A stretch of DNA of 64,000 bases, taken from Aulostomus chinensis. Its lineage: Eukaryota > Chordata > Actinopteri > Syngnathiformes > Aulostomidae. This document shows, piece by piece, positions 23,373-32,984 of this stretch. The position numbers were made by a program, and so were the translations under genes. The stretch's first letter is position 1, and each line of letters opens with the position of its first letter. A model generated the notes under the pieces. It was not told where the DNA came from. It saw only the letters and a list, made by a program, of their open reading frames with translations, and ran no database searches. Location: positions 31,957,420 to 32,021,419 of the forward strand of contig JBBMOA010000004.1 in assembly GCA_037954235.1 (NCBI GenBank). The letters run 5' to 3'.

Positions 23373-23576
23373 TTGATCTTAAACACCACTGCTTGTCCTC
23401 TCAGTTTTGAAAGCTTTGTTTGTAAATTGTCAGAAAAATCAGTGAATAAACAATACAAACTTAGGCTTTGTCAGAAATTCCATGCTTCCAAACTAACCAA
23501 TATGAAAAAAACAAAAGGTGAGACTTTTTCGTGCGTTCGAAAAATTTGTATGCGCTTCATTGTATCCGCTTTCTAT

Positions 23577-23835
23577 ACTTCCATGCATCCCAGCTTATTT
23601 CTGTTAAGGGTTGCAGGGGGAGGCTGGAGCCTTTCCCAGTGGCTTTCAGGTGAGAGGCAGGTTTCACCCTGGACAGGTAGCCAGTCCATTGCAGGGCCAA
23701 CACAAATAGACAGACAAGCCACGCAGACACGGGGAGAACATGCACACACCACACAGAAAGAACCTGTGCTCGAGCCAGGACTTGAACTTGCTTTGAGGCG
23801 ACACTGTTAACCACGGTACCACCGTGCCACCCATT
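23577..23835 (-). mobile_element. tRNA-derived SINE copy, internally shortened
   Basis: Minus-strand copy of the same family. It lacks the part of the middle domain with the CTCCCACAGTCC stretch. It accounts for the 161-codon plus-strand frame that runs through it from the tRNA-Lys gene. Confidence 0.65.
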
Positions 23836-24159
23836 GACTGTAACACATTGTAAACAATATACACTCTTGTTATCATACAACATGTAGCCGTGTACAAAAA
23901 TCAAATAAATTACATAGCATAAAAAGCATAAAAAGATGTGTTAAAAAGTTCAAAAATAAATGGAGTTCATGATCGTTAAAATTGGTTATAATGTGAGCAG
24001 GTTAAAAGCATAAATATAGTATGTAACATTTAAAAAGTAAAACTATTTACAGTTCAAAAATAAATTCATATAAAGGTCTTTAAGTTCTCTGAGTCTGTAA
24101 AAGATCAGTGATCTAAGAATAAGGAGAGGGGAAGAAGCCGTGTTTATATGTAACCTCAA

Positions 24160-24606
24160 TTGTTACCTGTCAATCATTTCATTCCTGTTTTATCTTTGGG
24201 TGTATTAAGACCGCAAAAGCCAATCAGAGGAAAGTTACTGTGTAAGGGGTGGGACTAGTGGCGCAGGTTTGTGAGGTGAGTAGTTAGCGCGCATGGGGAG
24301 AGAAACAGAGGCAATGATCAGAGAGCGAAGTGGGGAGGCATCATTTGTGTGGAGAGCATTTAAGTTTATTTTGGAGGTCGACGACTGGTGGTCCTGATGT
24401 AAACTTCTGTGTGACCTTCGAGAGGTGAATATTTATGCCTGTATTTGCGCTTTATCTAACTGTTATAGTGAAAAGAGACTGGGTGTGTACATGGTTAGCG
24501 ACGTGCTAGCTAGGGATAGCATTCCGTGCTAATGTGCCAGCAGATCGTAGCTTTAGCGTTGTAAAGTGAGTGAAATGGATATAGAGCCCATGTGTGAGAG
24601 TCAAGA
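24160..24606 (+). promoter_or_regulatory. Promoter-like stretch upstream of 5S rRNA
   Basis: It contains AGCCAATCAGAGG (a CCAAT box) near 24,218, GGGGTGGGAC near 24,247, and a donor-like GAG|GTGAAT near 24,425. CpG is moderately enriched. These marks suggest a Pol II promoter or first exon, but nothing downstream confirms a gene. It has no copy elsewhere in the window. Confidence 0.3.
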
Positions 24607-24726
24607 GCTTACGGCCATACCACTCTGAACGCGCCCGATTTCGTCTGATCTTGGAAGCTAAGCAGGGTCGGGCCTGGTTAGTACTTGGATGGGAGACCGC
24701 CTGGGAATACCAGGTGCTGTAAGCTT
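24607..24726 (+). rRNA. 5S ribosomal RNA
   Basis: The sequence runs from GCTTACGGCCATACCAC to GGTGCTGTAAGCTT at vertebrate 5S length of about 120 nt. The internal control region (AGCTAAGCAGGGTCGGGCCT, then TTAGTACTTGGATGGGAGAC) is unchanged. Substitutions relative to the usual vertebrate sequence lie mainly in the 5' half (ACTCTGAACG, GATTTCG, GATCTTGG). It is a single copy, not a tandem array. It could be active or a dispersed orphan copy. Confidence 0.92.
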
Positions 24727-24730
24727 TTTT
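24725..24730 (+). terminator. Pol III terminator of the 5S gene
   Basis: A run of six T directly after GTAAGC, the standard Pol III stop signal. Confidence 0.8.
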
Positions 24731-25379
24731 GTTTCTTTGTGAGGAAAGGGCAGCTTTAAGTCTTTTGGGACCAGCATGAGCGAGCTTCCCTCACACACTT
24801 CTTGTTAAAGCGCCTTTCCGCAGCATTGAAATTTAAACAGTCAAGCAGCGTGTATCTCGAGAAATATTTGAAGGAGACAGATGGCAGATGCAGTAGTTTT
24901 CTCTTCAGTTTTATTCTTTTGTATATTTAGAATTGTAAGGTACGATCTCTCATAGCTAAATGTTACATCCATGGAATAGTTAATTCAAAGTTTAGTGTTT
25001 TCTCAGGTAGCAATTTTCTCCTCTGCTTTTTCTCTCTCCTGCACTGCTTCAGTGGTGAATTTCATTCTCATACTCTCCATAGGCCTTTATGTAGACCTTC
25101 AACTCCATTGTCATGAAATAAGTGGATCTTTTCTTCTTGTTTTCATGGTGACTTGTGGTATCAGGGCTCCACACACTGTTTTTTATCATGGTTGTGCACA
25201 TGTGCAACTCAAGATGACTATACTCACAGTTGATTCAACCAACTCCGATCAGCTGTTTCGGAAATGGATACTCAGAGTTTCCCATTTAAGAATAAGTCAA
25301 CTCAAGAGTAATTGAGGAGAAGAGTTTCAGAACAGCTGAAGTTCCATCCAACCATCCAACCATCCATTCGGGGATCTGT
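24731..25379. repeat. 5S downstream region and inverted copy of 1-240
   Basis: About 25,100-25,330 is the inverted relative of the start of the window (GTGCACATGTGCAACTCAAG against CTTGAGTTGCACACGTGCAC). The stretch 24,731-25,100 is unassigned. Confidence 0.6.
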
Positions 25380-26575
25380 AGTTTTTGACACACATGCATC
25401 TAAACACACACACATACTCATGCATGTTCTTACACACAGAGACTTTTCCTCTGTTTTTGTTTTTTACTGGTTTTGAACCAGTAGTTGGTTTCTGGTGGTT
25501 TGGTTTGCTTGACTGGTTGTTTTTTGTTGACCTTGAAAATCCATATTTTGGGTTCTGGCCTGTTCTGCTTTTCATTTTTGTGTTTGTATTAAAGTTCTGT
25601 TGCTGAAAAACAGACTTTTTTCCCTTTTTCTTGAAGTAAATACATGAGGGTCGAAACTGACCCATAACACCATGGATGTTACAATAGATAATAATATTAA
25701 AATGAAGAATTAAAAGACTGTTCTAACACCCCTCAGTAATGGTCAGGAATTACAACAACCTTTTGTTTATTTATAAGTTTTTCTTGAGGTTCATTTTATC
25801 ATTTTTTAACTGAAATCGAGGAGTTTACTGACTAAAAAAAGGTCCAGAGGCCCACAACAAAATATTCCAATCAATATTTCCATGATAAGGAAGCCTAACA
25901 AGGTAACCAAGAGATGGAAACTACTTGGATGATAGAAAATTGTTTTTAGTTTATTTGACAGCTGATTGAAGACGTGGGTCAAAACTGACCTGTTAACATC
26001 AGAGATGGGAACAGAAAGCTAACACAAGAGGAAGGTTGAAGCTATGAAAAAGGAGTTTGATAAAAATCTTGAACTGACAGTAGAAATATCCTTTTGTGTG
26101 TTTACCTTTGTTGACAGAAGTCACTTTAGCTTGGCAGTGAAAAGAATCACTGCTAGCTTGACAAATAAGTGGCACAAACTGGGTTCAAGCTGGACTTTGG
26201 ACACTGGTATCTGCAACAACTCCCATCAACTCCTAATCTAGCATCTCTGCTGTGGTCAAACTATTTTACAGAACATTTGACAGACCTGTGGAGCAGTGAG
26301 GACAGACATGAGTTGATCCACATGATCCACTGAAGCGCCATTTTACCCTGCCACTGAGGTCACCAACATGAGCTGGAGTTGGGACTCTTGAACTGAATCT
26401 GGTATCACAGCGACACCTACTGCTGCTAAATGGAACAACAACATTGAACCCAAGTACAGGATTGAAGGGAGACTGATGGTCGCTGTTTGGGTTTTTGAAG
26501 AACAAGGAGGGTGTTGGTTCAAGCTGGATTCTCAGAGACTATTTCCCCAACCTCTACATTGGCATCTACATTATC

Positions 26576-26632
26576 ATCCAGTCAGGTGACTGAAGTCATC
26601 CAGTCATGTGACTGAAGTCATCCATTCATGTC
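26576..26632. repeat. 22-bp minisatellite (copy 3)
   Basis: About two and a half units with CAGGTG or CATGTG in place of CACGTG, so no perfect palindrome is left. Confidence 0.8.
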
Positions 26633-26830
26633 AGTGATGTCACTTGGCAGGACTGTCATTGCCGTCACATTCTAGAAAAGAATCCAGACTCCACATTGAC
26701 TCCTGTCTATTATTGTGTCCCACCCTCCTGGTCCTTACTCTGAATTCTCAGAGTTTATATCCAGTTCAGTTCTCAAAACAGATGAAGTCATGAGTGTTGA
26801 TAAATTTCCTTTTCTCCACTGATTATATGT

Positions 26831-27160
26831 CAAGGTTTGTGTGGGGGGGTGGAGCCTATCCCAGCAGCCTTCGGACAAGAGGCGGGGTTCATCCTGGACA
26901 GGTCACCAGTCCATCACAGGGCCAACACATAGAGAAATACAACCATTCACACTCACAGCCACACCTACAGTCAATTTAGAGTATCAATCAGCCTCGTCCC
27001 CTCTTGATGTCTTTGGACTGTGGGAGGAAGCTGGAGTACCAGAGAGAACCCACACAGGAACAGGGAGAACATGTAGACTCACACAGCTGGGGTTCGAATC
27101 TGTAACCTTCTTGCTGTGAGGCCACAGTGCTGACCACTGCACCATTGTGTCCCCTGAAAA
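26831..27160 (-). mobile_element. tRNA-derived SINE copy
   Basis: It was duplicated together with its surroundings and corresponds to the 5,226-5,540 copy at the same relative place. It is therefore not an independent insertion. Confidence 0.75.
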
Positions 27161-27224
27161 TGCCACCAGATCGTTTGGATTTTCTGTAAAATCAAGTACA
27201 CATGAACATGAAGAGGTTTTCACA

Positions 27225-27267
27225 GGGCTGGTGGTGCAATGGATAGCATGACTGACTACTGTCAGAA
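27225..27267 (+). pseudogene. Truncated tRNA-Arg relic at a duplication junction
   Basis: The first 43 bases match the tRNA-Arg relic at 5,609. Just after the anticodon arm (TGTCAGAA) the sequence switches to AAGGCCTGGCCAGTC, which is the inverted 16.2-kb sequence. The join of two duplicated blocks therefore lies within the tRNA copy. Confidence 0.75.
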
Positions 27268-27472
27268 AGGAAGGCCTGGCCAGTCTTTGCTCACAGGTCA
27301 TACGATGTACTTAGAAGGTCCTGAATAAATCTGGAGTTCCATGATTTCCTTGTGGTTCATGTTTCTTTTGGCAATGTAGTCTGGAACAAGAGCAAGATGA
27401 ACCTCCAAATAGCAACAGTTTGGATTGCAGGTGATGTCAAGTTGTATTTTGAGGAAACTCCTCCTTGTGTTT

Positions 27473-27543
27473 GGCTCCATGGTGAAATGGTGAGCACTCT
27501 GGACTCTGAATCAGTGATCAGAGTTCAAGTCTCAGGGGGACCT
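27473..27543 (+). pseudogene. tRNA-Gln (CTG) pseudogene
   Basis: It carries the same missing base in the anticodon stem as the 15,951-16,021 copy. Acceptor GGCTCCA faces GGGGACC with two mismatches. Confidence 0.75.
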
Positions 27544-27785
27544 TCCTGTCTGGAATGTGTCCCATGGGACAAACTGATAGAGAGATATTATGTGGTTCTA
27601 ATGTTCTGGTTCATTTCTTGTCCTTTAGAAAAATGAAATTCATTTCTTACTGCCATGAACACAGACTGTGTGTTTAATGTTAACAATAAATGCAACAACT
27701 CAGGAGCCAGTCGCTCCTGTGGAAAAATTCTACTTTGTCAATGAATTAATTCATTTCATATTGCAGTCTGCCACTTTAAGTTTCT

Positions 27786-27839
27786 GTCAGGATGGCCGAG
27801 CGGTCTAAGGCGCTGTGGATGCAAATCCCACTTCTGACA
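27786..27839 (+). pseudogene. tRNA-Leu pseudogene lacking the anticodon arm
   Basis: The acceptor and D arm (GTCAGGATGGCCGAGCGG) and the 3' end (AATCCCACTTCTGACA) are intact. Twenty-nine bases spanning the anticodon arm and variable arm are deleted relative to 15,624-15,706, leaving 54 nt. A and B boxes remain, so Pol III could still bind. Confidence 0.9.
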
Positions 27840-28086
27840 AAGGACATTTTCTCCACATTCCTATGCAATGAAATGTGAAAATTAACCCCCCAAGTGCCAA
27901 ATCTTGCTCCACAGCAACACCTACATCTCTACCACATCTGCCACCTATGGCCCTTCAAATAAGAGCTCTGTGTCACTGTACAAAAACTTGAAAACATATG
28001 TTTGTGAAAATTATATCCTGAAAACCACTGTCGTCCCTCAATCATGATTAGTGCCATAATTTGTCTCACTCATTTCCTCTTTGACA

Positions 28087-28158
28087 GGTTCCATGGTGTA
28101 ATGGTGAGCACTCTGCACTTTGAATCCAGTGATCTGAGTTCAAATCTCAGTGGAGCCT
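28087..28158 (+). tRNA. tRNA-Gln (anticodon TTG), weakened
   Basis: This is 72 nt long. Acceptor GGTTCCA pairs with TGGAGCC with one wobble, discriminator T. The A box is close to canonical, and loop CTTTGAA gives TTG. There is one C-C mismatch in the anticodon stem. The T arm CTGAG-TTCAAAT-CTCAG is perfect. It is the best Gln candidate here. Confidence 0.75.
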
Positions 28159-28351
28159 CCAGCTGGTCTCTGACAGGTGTTGATAGAGGAGTTGTGTTTG
28201 TCTGTGGCTGCTAACTACGGCGCAAGACACCATCAACAAGTGACGTTCAGAAAATCTCAACTCCTTCATGTTAAAGAGAAAAAGCAGTCTCTTTTCACGC
28301 TGGAGTTGGTCATCTTGAACTGAACCTGGTATCACAGCGACACCTACTGCT

Positions 28352-28448
28352 GACGTCATCCAGTCATGTGACTGAAGTCATCCTGTCATGTGACTGAAGT
28401 CATCCAGTCATGTGACTGAAGTCATCCTGTCATGTGACTGAAGTCATC
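28352..28448. repeat. 22-bp minisatellite (copy 4)
   Basis: About four and a half units alternate CCAGTCATG and CCTGTCATG, so a two-unit higher-order pattern is visible. Every unit has CATGTG, consistent with CpG decay from CACGTG. Confidence 0.85.
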
Positions 28449-28832
28449 CATTCATGTCAGTGATGTCACTTGGCAGGACTGTCATTGCCGTCACATTCTA
28501 GAAAAGAACCCAGACTCCACATGTGGCTCCCATGACAACTGATGGACCTCTGGTTGAAGGCTGGACGATGATGTTTGGACTTGAAGGAAAACTCCTTGTC
28601 CAAATTCCATTGTGTTCAAATTTAAAGTCCCACAATAAGAAGTAGCTGAATCTGACAGGTGAAGGTTTGGAACTCCAAGATGGTTGATGTTTTCTTGACT
28701 TGATGCTCTGACTGTCAGGGTAGATGACAGCTTCTTTCTGCTGCTGCATCTGAGTGGCTATGATTGGAGGTTTTACCTCCCAAGGTTGTCTGGTTCCAGG
28801 GGAAATTTGAAAATTCCAGTCCCCAACCTTGG

Positions 28833-29196
28833 CTGTTCTGAAACTCTTCTCCTGAATCACTCCTGAGCTGCAGCAAGAAAAAATACCAGTGCCCAACCAG
28901 ATCAACTTAATGGCTGCTAACAGCCTCAGACACTTGATTTCCATCAATCTGGAACCAAGAAGGCCCTCACCTGTGGTTCTCCTCCAGGAGAGTCCAGGTT
29001 CTGCCATTGTGGCTCCTTGTGCCACTGCCAGAGAGCCTCAGCTGCACACTGCAACATTTCAACAGGAGATTTACATTCCTTCAAATGTCCTGACATCTTC
29101 TTCCAATGGTTCTGTTCCATATTTATATTTTAAAATCAATCACACAATGAAAGCTGCCACAGCTGGTTTAAGTGAGAGAACACACTAAGAGATTTG
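28833..29196. repeat. Direct duplicate of 14,885-15,236
   Basis: See the 14,885 copy. Just upstream, 28,352-28,580 matches the minisatellite tail region of 2,925-3,140, so this site joins two blocks that lie 12 kb apart on the left side. Confidence 0.8.
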
Positions 29197-29203
29197 AAGA
29201 TGA

Positions 29204-29276
29204 ATGTAAACATGGGGCTTGAAGCCACCACCCTGAGATTAAGAGTCTCATGCTCTACTGACTGAGGTCGTCAGGC
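29204..29276 (-). pseudogene. tRNA-Lys (CTT) pseudogene
   Basis: The anticodon arm TGAGACTCTTAATCTCA is perfect, but the 3' acceptor strand reads GTTTACA against 5' GCCTGAC, so the acceptor stem is lost. The T arm is also altered (GGCTTCAAGCC). Confidence 0.75.
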
Positions 29277-29520
29277 CAGGGCTTCCATGTTCTACAGCAT
29301 GAAGTGATCAGAGTGAGAGACGTTTGCTGCACACAAGCTCTTCATCAGACTGAGAAAGAAAAGAACAGCGCCATCTTAAAAACAAGTGATCATTCTAGTC
29401 AGACACATTCACTATGATGCTGCTGAGCCTGAAGGTAGGATGAATAAAGGAGTGTCTGAGAGAGCTTCAACAGACAAACTGTCCAGTTTAACAACAAATA
29501 CTAGTCAGTATTCATGTTGC

Positions 29521-29592
29521 TGCCGTGACCCGGATTCAAACCAGGGTTGCTGCAGCCACAACACAGAGTACTGCCCACTATAGGATCATGGC
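29521..29592 (-). pseudogene. tRNA-His (GTG) copy, decayed
   Basis: This is 72 nt long. Acceptor GCCATGA faces TCACGGC with one A-C mismatch. Loop TTGTGGC gives GTG, and the anticodon stem is intact. The D loop has changed from GTGGTTAG to GTGGGCAG, weakening the A box, and the T loop reads TTTGAAT. Probably inactive, though not certainly. Confidence 0.65.
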
Positions 29593-29739
29593 CTCCTGGA
29601 CGCTGAGGTTTGAGCTTCTATGTCTTTGTCTCACTGAGAGATCAAAGACAATTTGTGCTCACAAATAAATCATTGAGAAATCAAGGTGAGATCAAAGAAA
29701 GAATTCTAAGATCAAACACAAAACTCTGAGATCAAATGC

Positions 29740-30165
29740 CGAAGTTCCCCAAGGTTCAGTTTTAGCTCAGACCCTCTTTAATATCTGTATACTGCCACTT
29801 GTCATCAGGAGACTCAGTATAAACTTCCACAGTTCTGCTTATGTCACACAGCTGTACATCGCCGTGTCTCCTGATGACTCAGGACCAGTTGATGTCCTCT
29901 TACCTGCATTTAGAGATCCAGTCATGGATGCAGAGAACTTTCTCCAGCTCAGCCAGGACAAAACTGAGGTCTTAATTATTGGTCCTGAAGCTCAGAGAGA
30001 AACTGAGTGCAAAACTAGAAACACGAGCACTTGAGGCCTCTCAACAAGTGAAAAACCTTGGTCTCATCTTTGATTCAGATCTTAGTTCTGAACCACTCAT
30101 CAGAAACAGAACCAAACCAGCATTTTATCATCCTAAGAATGTTGTGGGAGTCCAGCTGTCATGAT
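29740..30165 (+). mobile_element. L2-like LINE reverse-transcriptase fragment, broken
   Basis: Plus-strand reading gives VPQGSVLAQTLFNICILPL, then the palm region with FHSSAYVTQLYIA, where the catalytic acidic pair is gone. DKTEVLIIGPEAQREKLSAK and VKNLGLIFDSDLS then follow after frame changes. This order is typical of the CR1/L2 type. It cannot encode an active enzyme. Related pieces lie at 61,850-62,090 (minus), 8,037-8,095 (minus) and 63,690-63,745 (plus). Confidence 0.75.
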
Positions 30166-30661
30166 GACAAAGATGGATTTGGATTGTGACCCAACGACTC
30201 AGGTCCTGGACTCCAGCAGACCTCTCAACACCTGCAGCATTTTTTTCAGCTCCACCAAACCTAACATTCACTGCCTCCTCATCATCTGGGCATCAAAAGC
30301 AGCTCAGACCTGCTGCAGCTCAGCAGACCTCAGCCATTTTTAGGATGTCTCCATGATTCTCCTTCACATGATTTTCATTCAGAAACAATAGAATTGTCAA
30401 ATACCACAACAGTTTTCAGCTTGCTGGTAAACAATATTTTAACTTCCATTCCACTGTGTAATGGCAGTGACTGATGTGTACTATATGCAGTACTAATCAA
30501 GTACAGCCCTGATTGATACTTTATCTCCAATGCTAGGAAGGTTAAGAATGTTGAAATGGACCAAGCAGGAATAGAATCTCAAGTCATATCTACTTTACTG
30601 AGCAGCACTCAGTTAATTTCAGGAAACACAAGACATTTGACCACATGTCAGTGAAGTAGTC

Positions 30662-31628
30662 AGCATCAGATACCATCAGATACCATAAGATACCATAAGA
30701 TACCATCAGATACCACCAGATACCACCAGATACCATCAGATACCATCAGATACCACCAGATACCATCAGATACCATCAGATACCTTCAGATACCATAAGA
30801 TACCATCAGATACCACCAGATACCACCAGATACCATCAGATACCATCAGATACCACCAGATACCACCAGATACCATCAGATACCATCAGATACCTTCAGA
30901 TACCATAAGATACCATCAGATACCACCAGATACCACCAGATACCATCAGATACCATCAGATACCATCAGATACCATCAGATACCACCAGATACCACCAGA
31001 TACCATCAGATACCACCAGATACCATCAGATACCATCAGATACCACCAGATACCATCAGATACCACCAGATACCACCAGATACCACCAGATACCACCAGA
31101 TACCATCAGATACCACCAGATACCACCAGATACCATCAGATACCATCAGATACCATCAGATACCATCAGATACCACCAGATACCACCAGATACCACCAGA
31201 TACCATCAGATACCACCAGATACCATCAGATACCACCAGATACCACCAGATACCACCAGATACCACCAGATACCATCAGATACCATCAGATACCATCAGA
31301 TACCATCAGATACCTTCAGATACCATAAGATACCATCAGATACCACCAGATACCATCAGATACCATCAGATACCACCAGATACCATCAGATACCATCAGA
31401 TACCATCAGATACCATCAGATACCACCAGATACCACCAGATACCATCAGATACCACCAGATACCACCAGATACCATCAGATACCATCAGATGCCACCAGA
31501 TACCATCAGATACCACCAGATACCACCAGATACCATCAGATACCACCAGATACCATCAGATACCATCAGATACCACCAGATACCATCAGATACCACCAGA
31601 TACCATCAGATACCATCAGATACCATCA
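30662..31628. repeat. 10-bp satellite, about 96 units, no indels
   Basis: The unit is TACCAYCAGA. From 30,671 to 31,620 there are 95 consecutive units in perfect 10-bp register. Almost all variation is T or C at position 6. Rarer forms are TACCATAAGA (30,681, 30,691, 30,791, 30,901, 31,321), TACCTTCAGA (30,781, 30,891, 31,311) and one TGCCACCAGA (31,491). The pair TACCTTCAGA-TACCATAAGA recurs three times, marking a higher-order duplication of 110 bp at 30,781 and 30,891. Confidence 0.98.
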
Positions 31629-31659
31629 ACTTATCAGCTCAGTGTGCATGAGGTCATGG

Positions 31660-31855
31660 TTGCTCATTGAAGAACCAGGGCTGCTCTCTCCACCAATCCA
31701 CTGCCAACAAGCCAGACAAGTGGGACTGGCAACTGTTCTGCTCCGCAAGTTCATCTGGCATCATCATGACCTGCTCCTCTATCAGGGGCATCCACATTCT
31801 TCAATGTTGCCCTGAGTCAGCAGGAGCAGATGCTACCTTTAGGGGCCGAAGTGTT
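31660..31855 (+). mobile_element. piggyBac-type transposase fragment, frameshifted
   Basis: Translation gives GCSLHQSTANKPDKWDWQLF followed by CSASSSGII, matching the NKPxKWGxKLxxxASSSG block of piggyBac/PGBD transposases. One base is missing just after GII, and the reading resumes in another frame as HDLLLYQG-like sequence. Only this small internal part is present. The rest of the 130-codon open frame up to 32,059 belongs to the duplicated block, not the transposase. Confidence 0.7.
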
Positions 31856-32212
31856 CACACGCAGAACCAGAACACAGCTACAGCTTTCTTTCATTTTCTG
31901 TCTCAAATACTTTACAAGTTTCAACTTGGTCCAAAACCTGCTCACCTCTCTGGGTGTCAAGTGTGCCTGCACCGTCTGACCAAACTTCATCAAATGTGTG
32001 AGTCTTATTTCCTCAAATCAACTCTGGGCAGTGTTGATTGCAAGAAGAAAAAAAAGTAGAAAAAAGTTCTGTCAAGTCACGTTAGAACCAAGCTCTGGAC
32101 CAAAGTCTGGTGCTTTTTCAATTTTCAGTCAGTGAGTAATGTTCTATTCATTTATGTAACTCTATCTCACATTGATACAGAGAGTTGTTTTTAATCTTTT
32201 AAATCATGTGAC

Positions 32213-32980
32213 CATCATCATAACAGCTGTTGTCCTTGTTTTATCTGAAAACAAATTTATTCCTGATGAATTCCCACTGACTGCAGCAGAGACTTGTCCT
32301 CATCTTTTCTTCCATGCTCTGTGTCCTGTATATGGTTATAATGATGCCCACATTTAAGGTGAATGACAGTTTCAGACATTGTTCTATTTTAAGCATTTAA
32401 CGTTCAATCTTGTGCTTTACCAAAGAAATGTGTAATATTGGGTGCTGGTGTCTCACCTCTGACAGATGAGGTTTGTTGCAGAGCACCAGGAGTAATAAAG
32501 CACTACTTTCTCAACAGTTGACAGACAGTGCAGACTGTTTACGTACCTCCTACTATATGTTCCCCACAGAAACAAGGATCTCATAAAGATTCCTGTCAGA
32601 CAATTTCAACACTCCACTTTCACTCATTGCTTCACAATAAATGATATTAAACATTGGTTACTTCTATTAAATATGAAGCCATCACTCAGCTGTTTACAAT
32701 GAAGTTCATATCATGAAACAAGGTAAGTTAAAGTTTCAGTACTGTCTTTCGTAAAAATATAAATATCTTTTCAAATATAGAATAACTTTAAAAACAAAGT
32801 CGCCCCAACGTTTCTTTTGACAGCCCAAACGACTGAGACTAGTTTGATGAGATTTGGACGTGGAGGGGGGGCTGCGTGACGTCAAGGGTCAGAAATGTCT
32901 TTTTGAATGACTTCAAAGCAGGTTTAAATGGTTTGTAGTTTCATGGTGTTAATTCGGGTGTTGTTCTACCGCCTCAGTGC
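32213..32980. other. Unassigned sequence left of a promoter-like region
   Basis: No exon was recognised. This is the transition from the repeat mosaic to sequence unique in the window. Confidence 0.4.
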
Positions 32981-32984
32981 AGCT

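Larger units (their letters stand above)
25380..27267. repeat. Direct-duplication arm, partner 4,021-5,655
   Basis: It carries the same minisatellite, SINE and tRNA-Arg relic as the partner. The extra segment 26,010-26,305 between GGGAAC and ATGAGTTGATCC holds a 65-codon open frame without a recognised domain. Confidence 0.8.
27268..27866. repeat. Inverted-duplication arm, partner 15,592-16,228
   Basis: It carries the second tRNA-Gln(CTG) and tRNA-Leu copies in mirror order. Just beyond the arm, related sequence continues near 27,940-28,050, matching 16,740-16,870 in reverse. Confidence 0.85.
30204..32212. repeat. Inverted-duplication arm with a 1.2-kb insert, partner 6,712-7,649
   Basis: Homology to the partner holds at 30,204-30,661 and resumes at about 31,860 (CAGAACCAGAACACAGCTAC). 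The interrupting piece consists of the 10-bp satellite and the piggyBac fragment. Confidence 0.8.

Noticed and set aside
23325..23810. 161-codon open frame, plus strand
   Set aside because: It starts inside a tRNA-Lys gene and ends inside an antisense SINE.
28498..29025. 175-codon open frame, minus strand
   Set aside because: It lies in a duplicated block whose other copy (14.9-15.2 kb) does not keep a comparable full frame, and it shows no domain.
30662..31628. CRISPR-like array
   Set aside because: Units are directly adjacent 10-bp repeats with no unique spacers, and the genome is eukaryotic.
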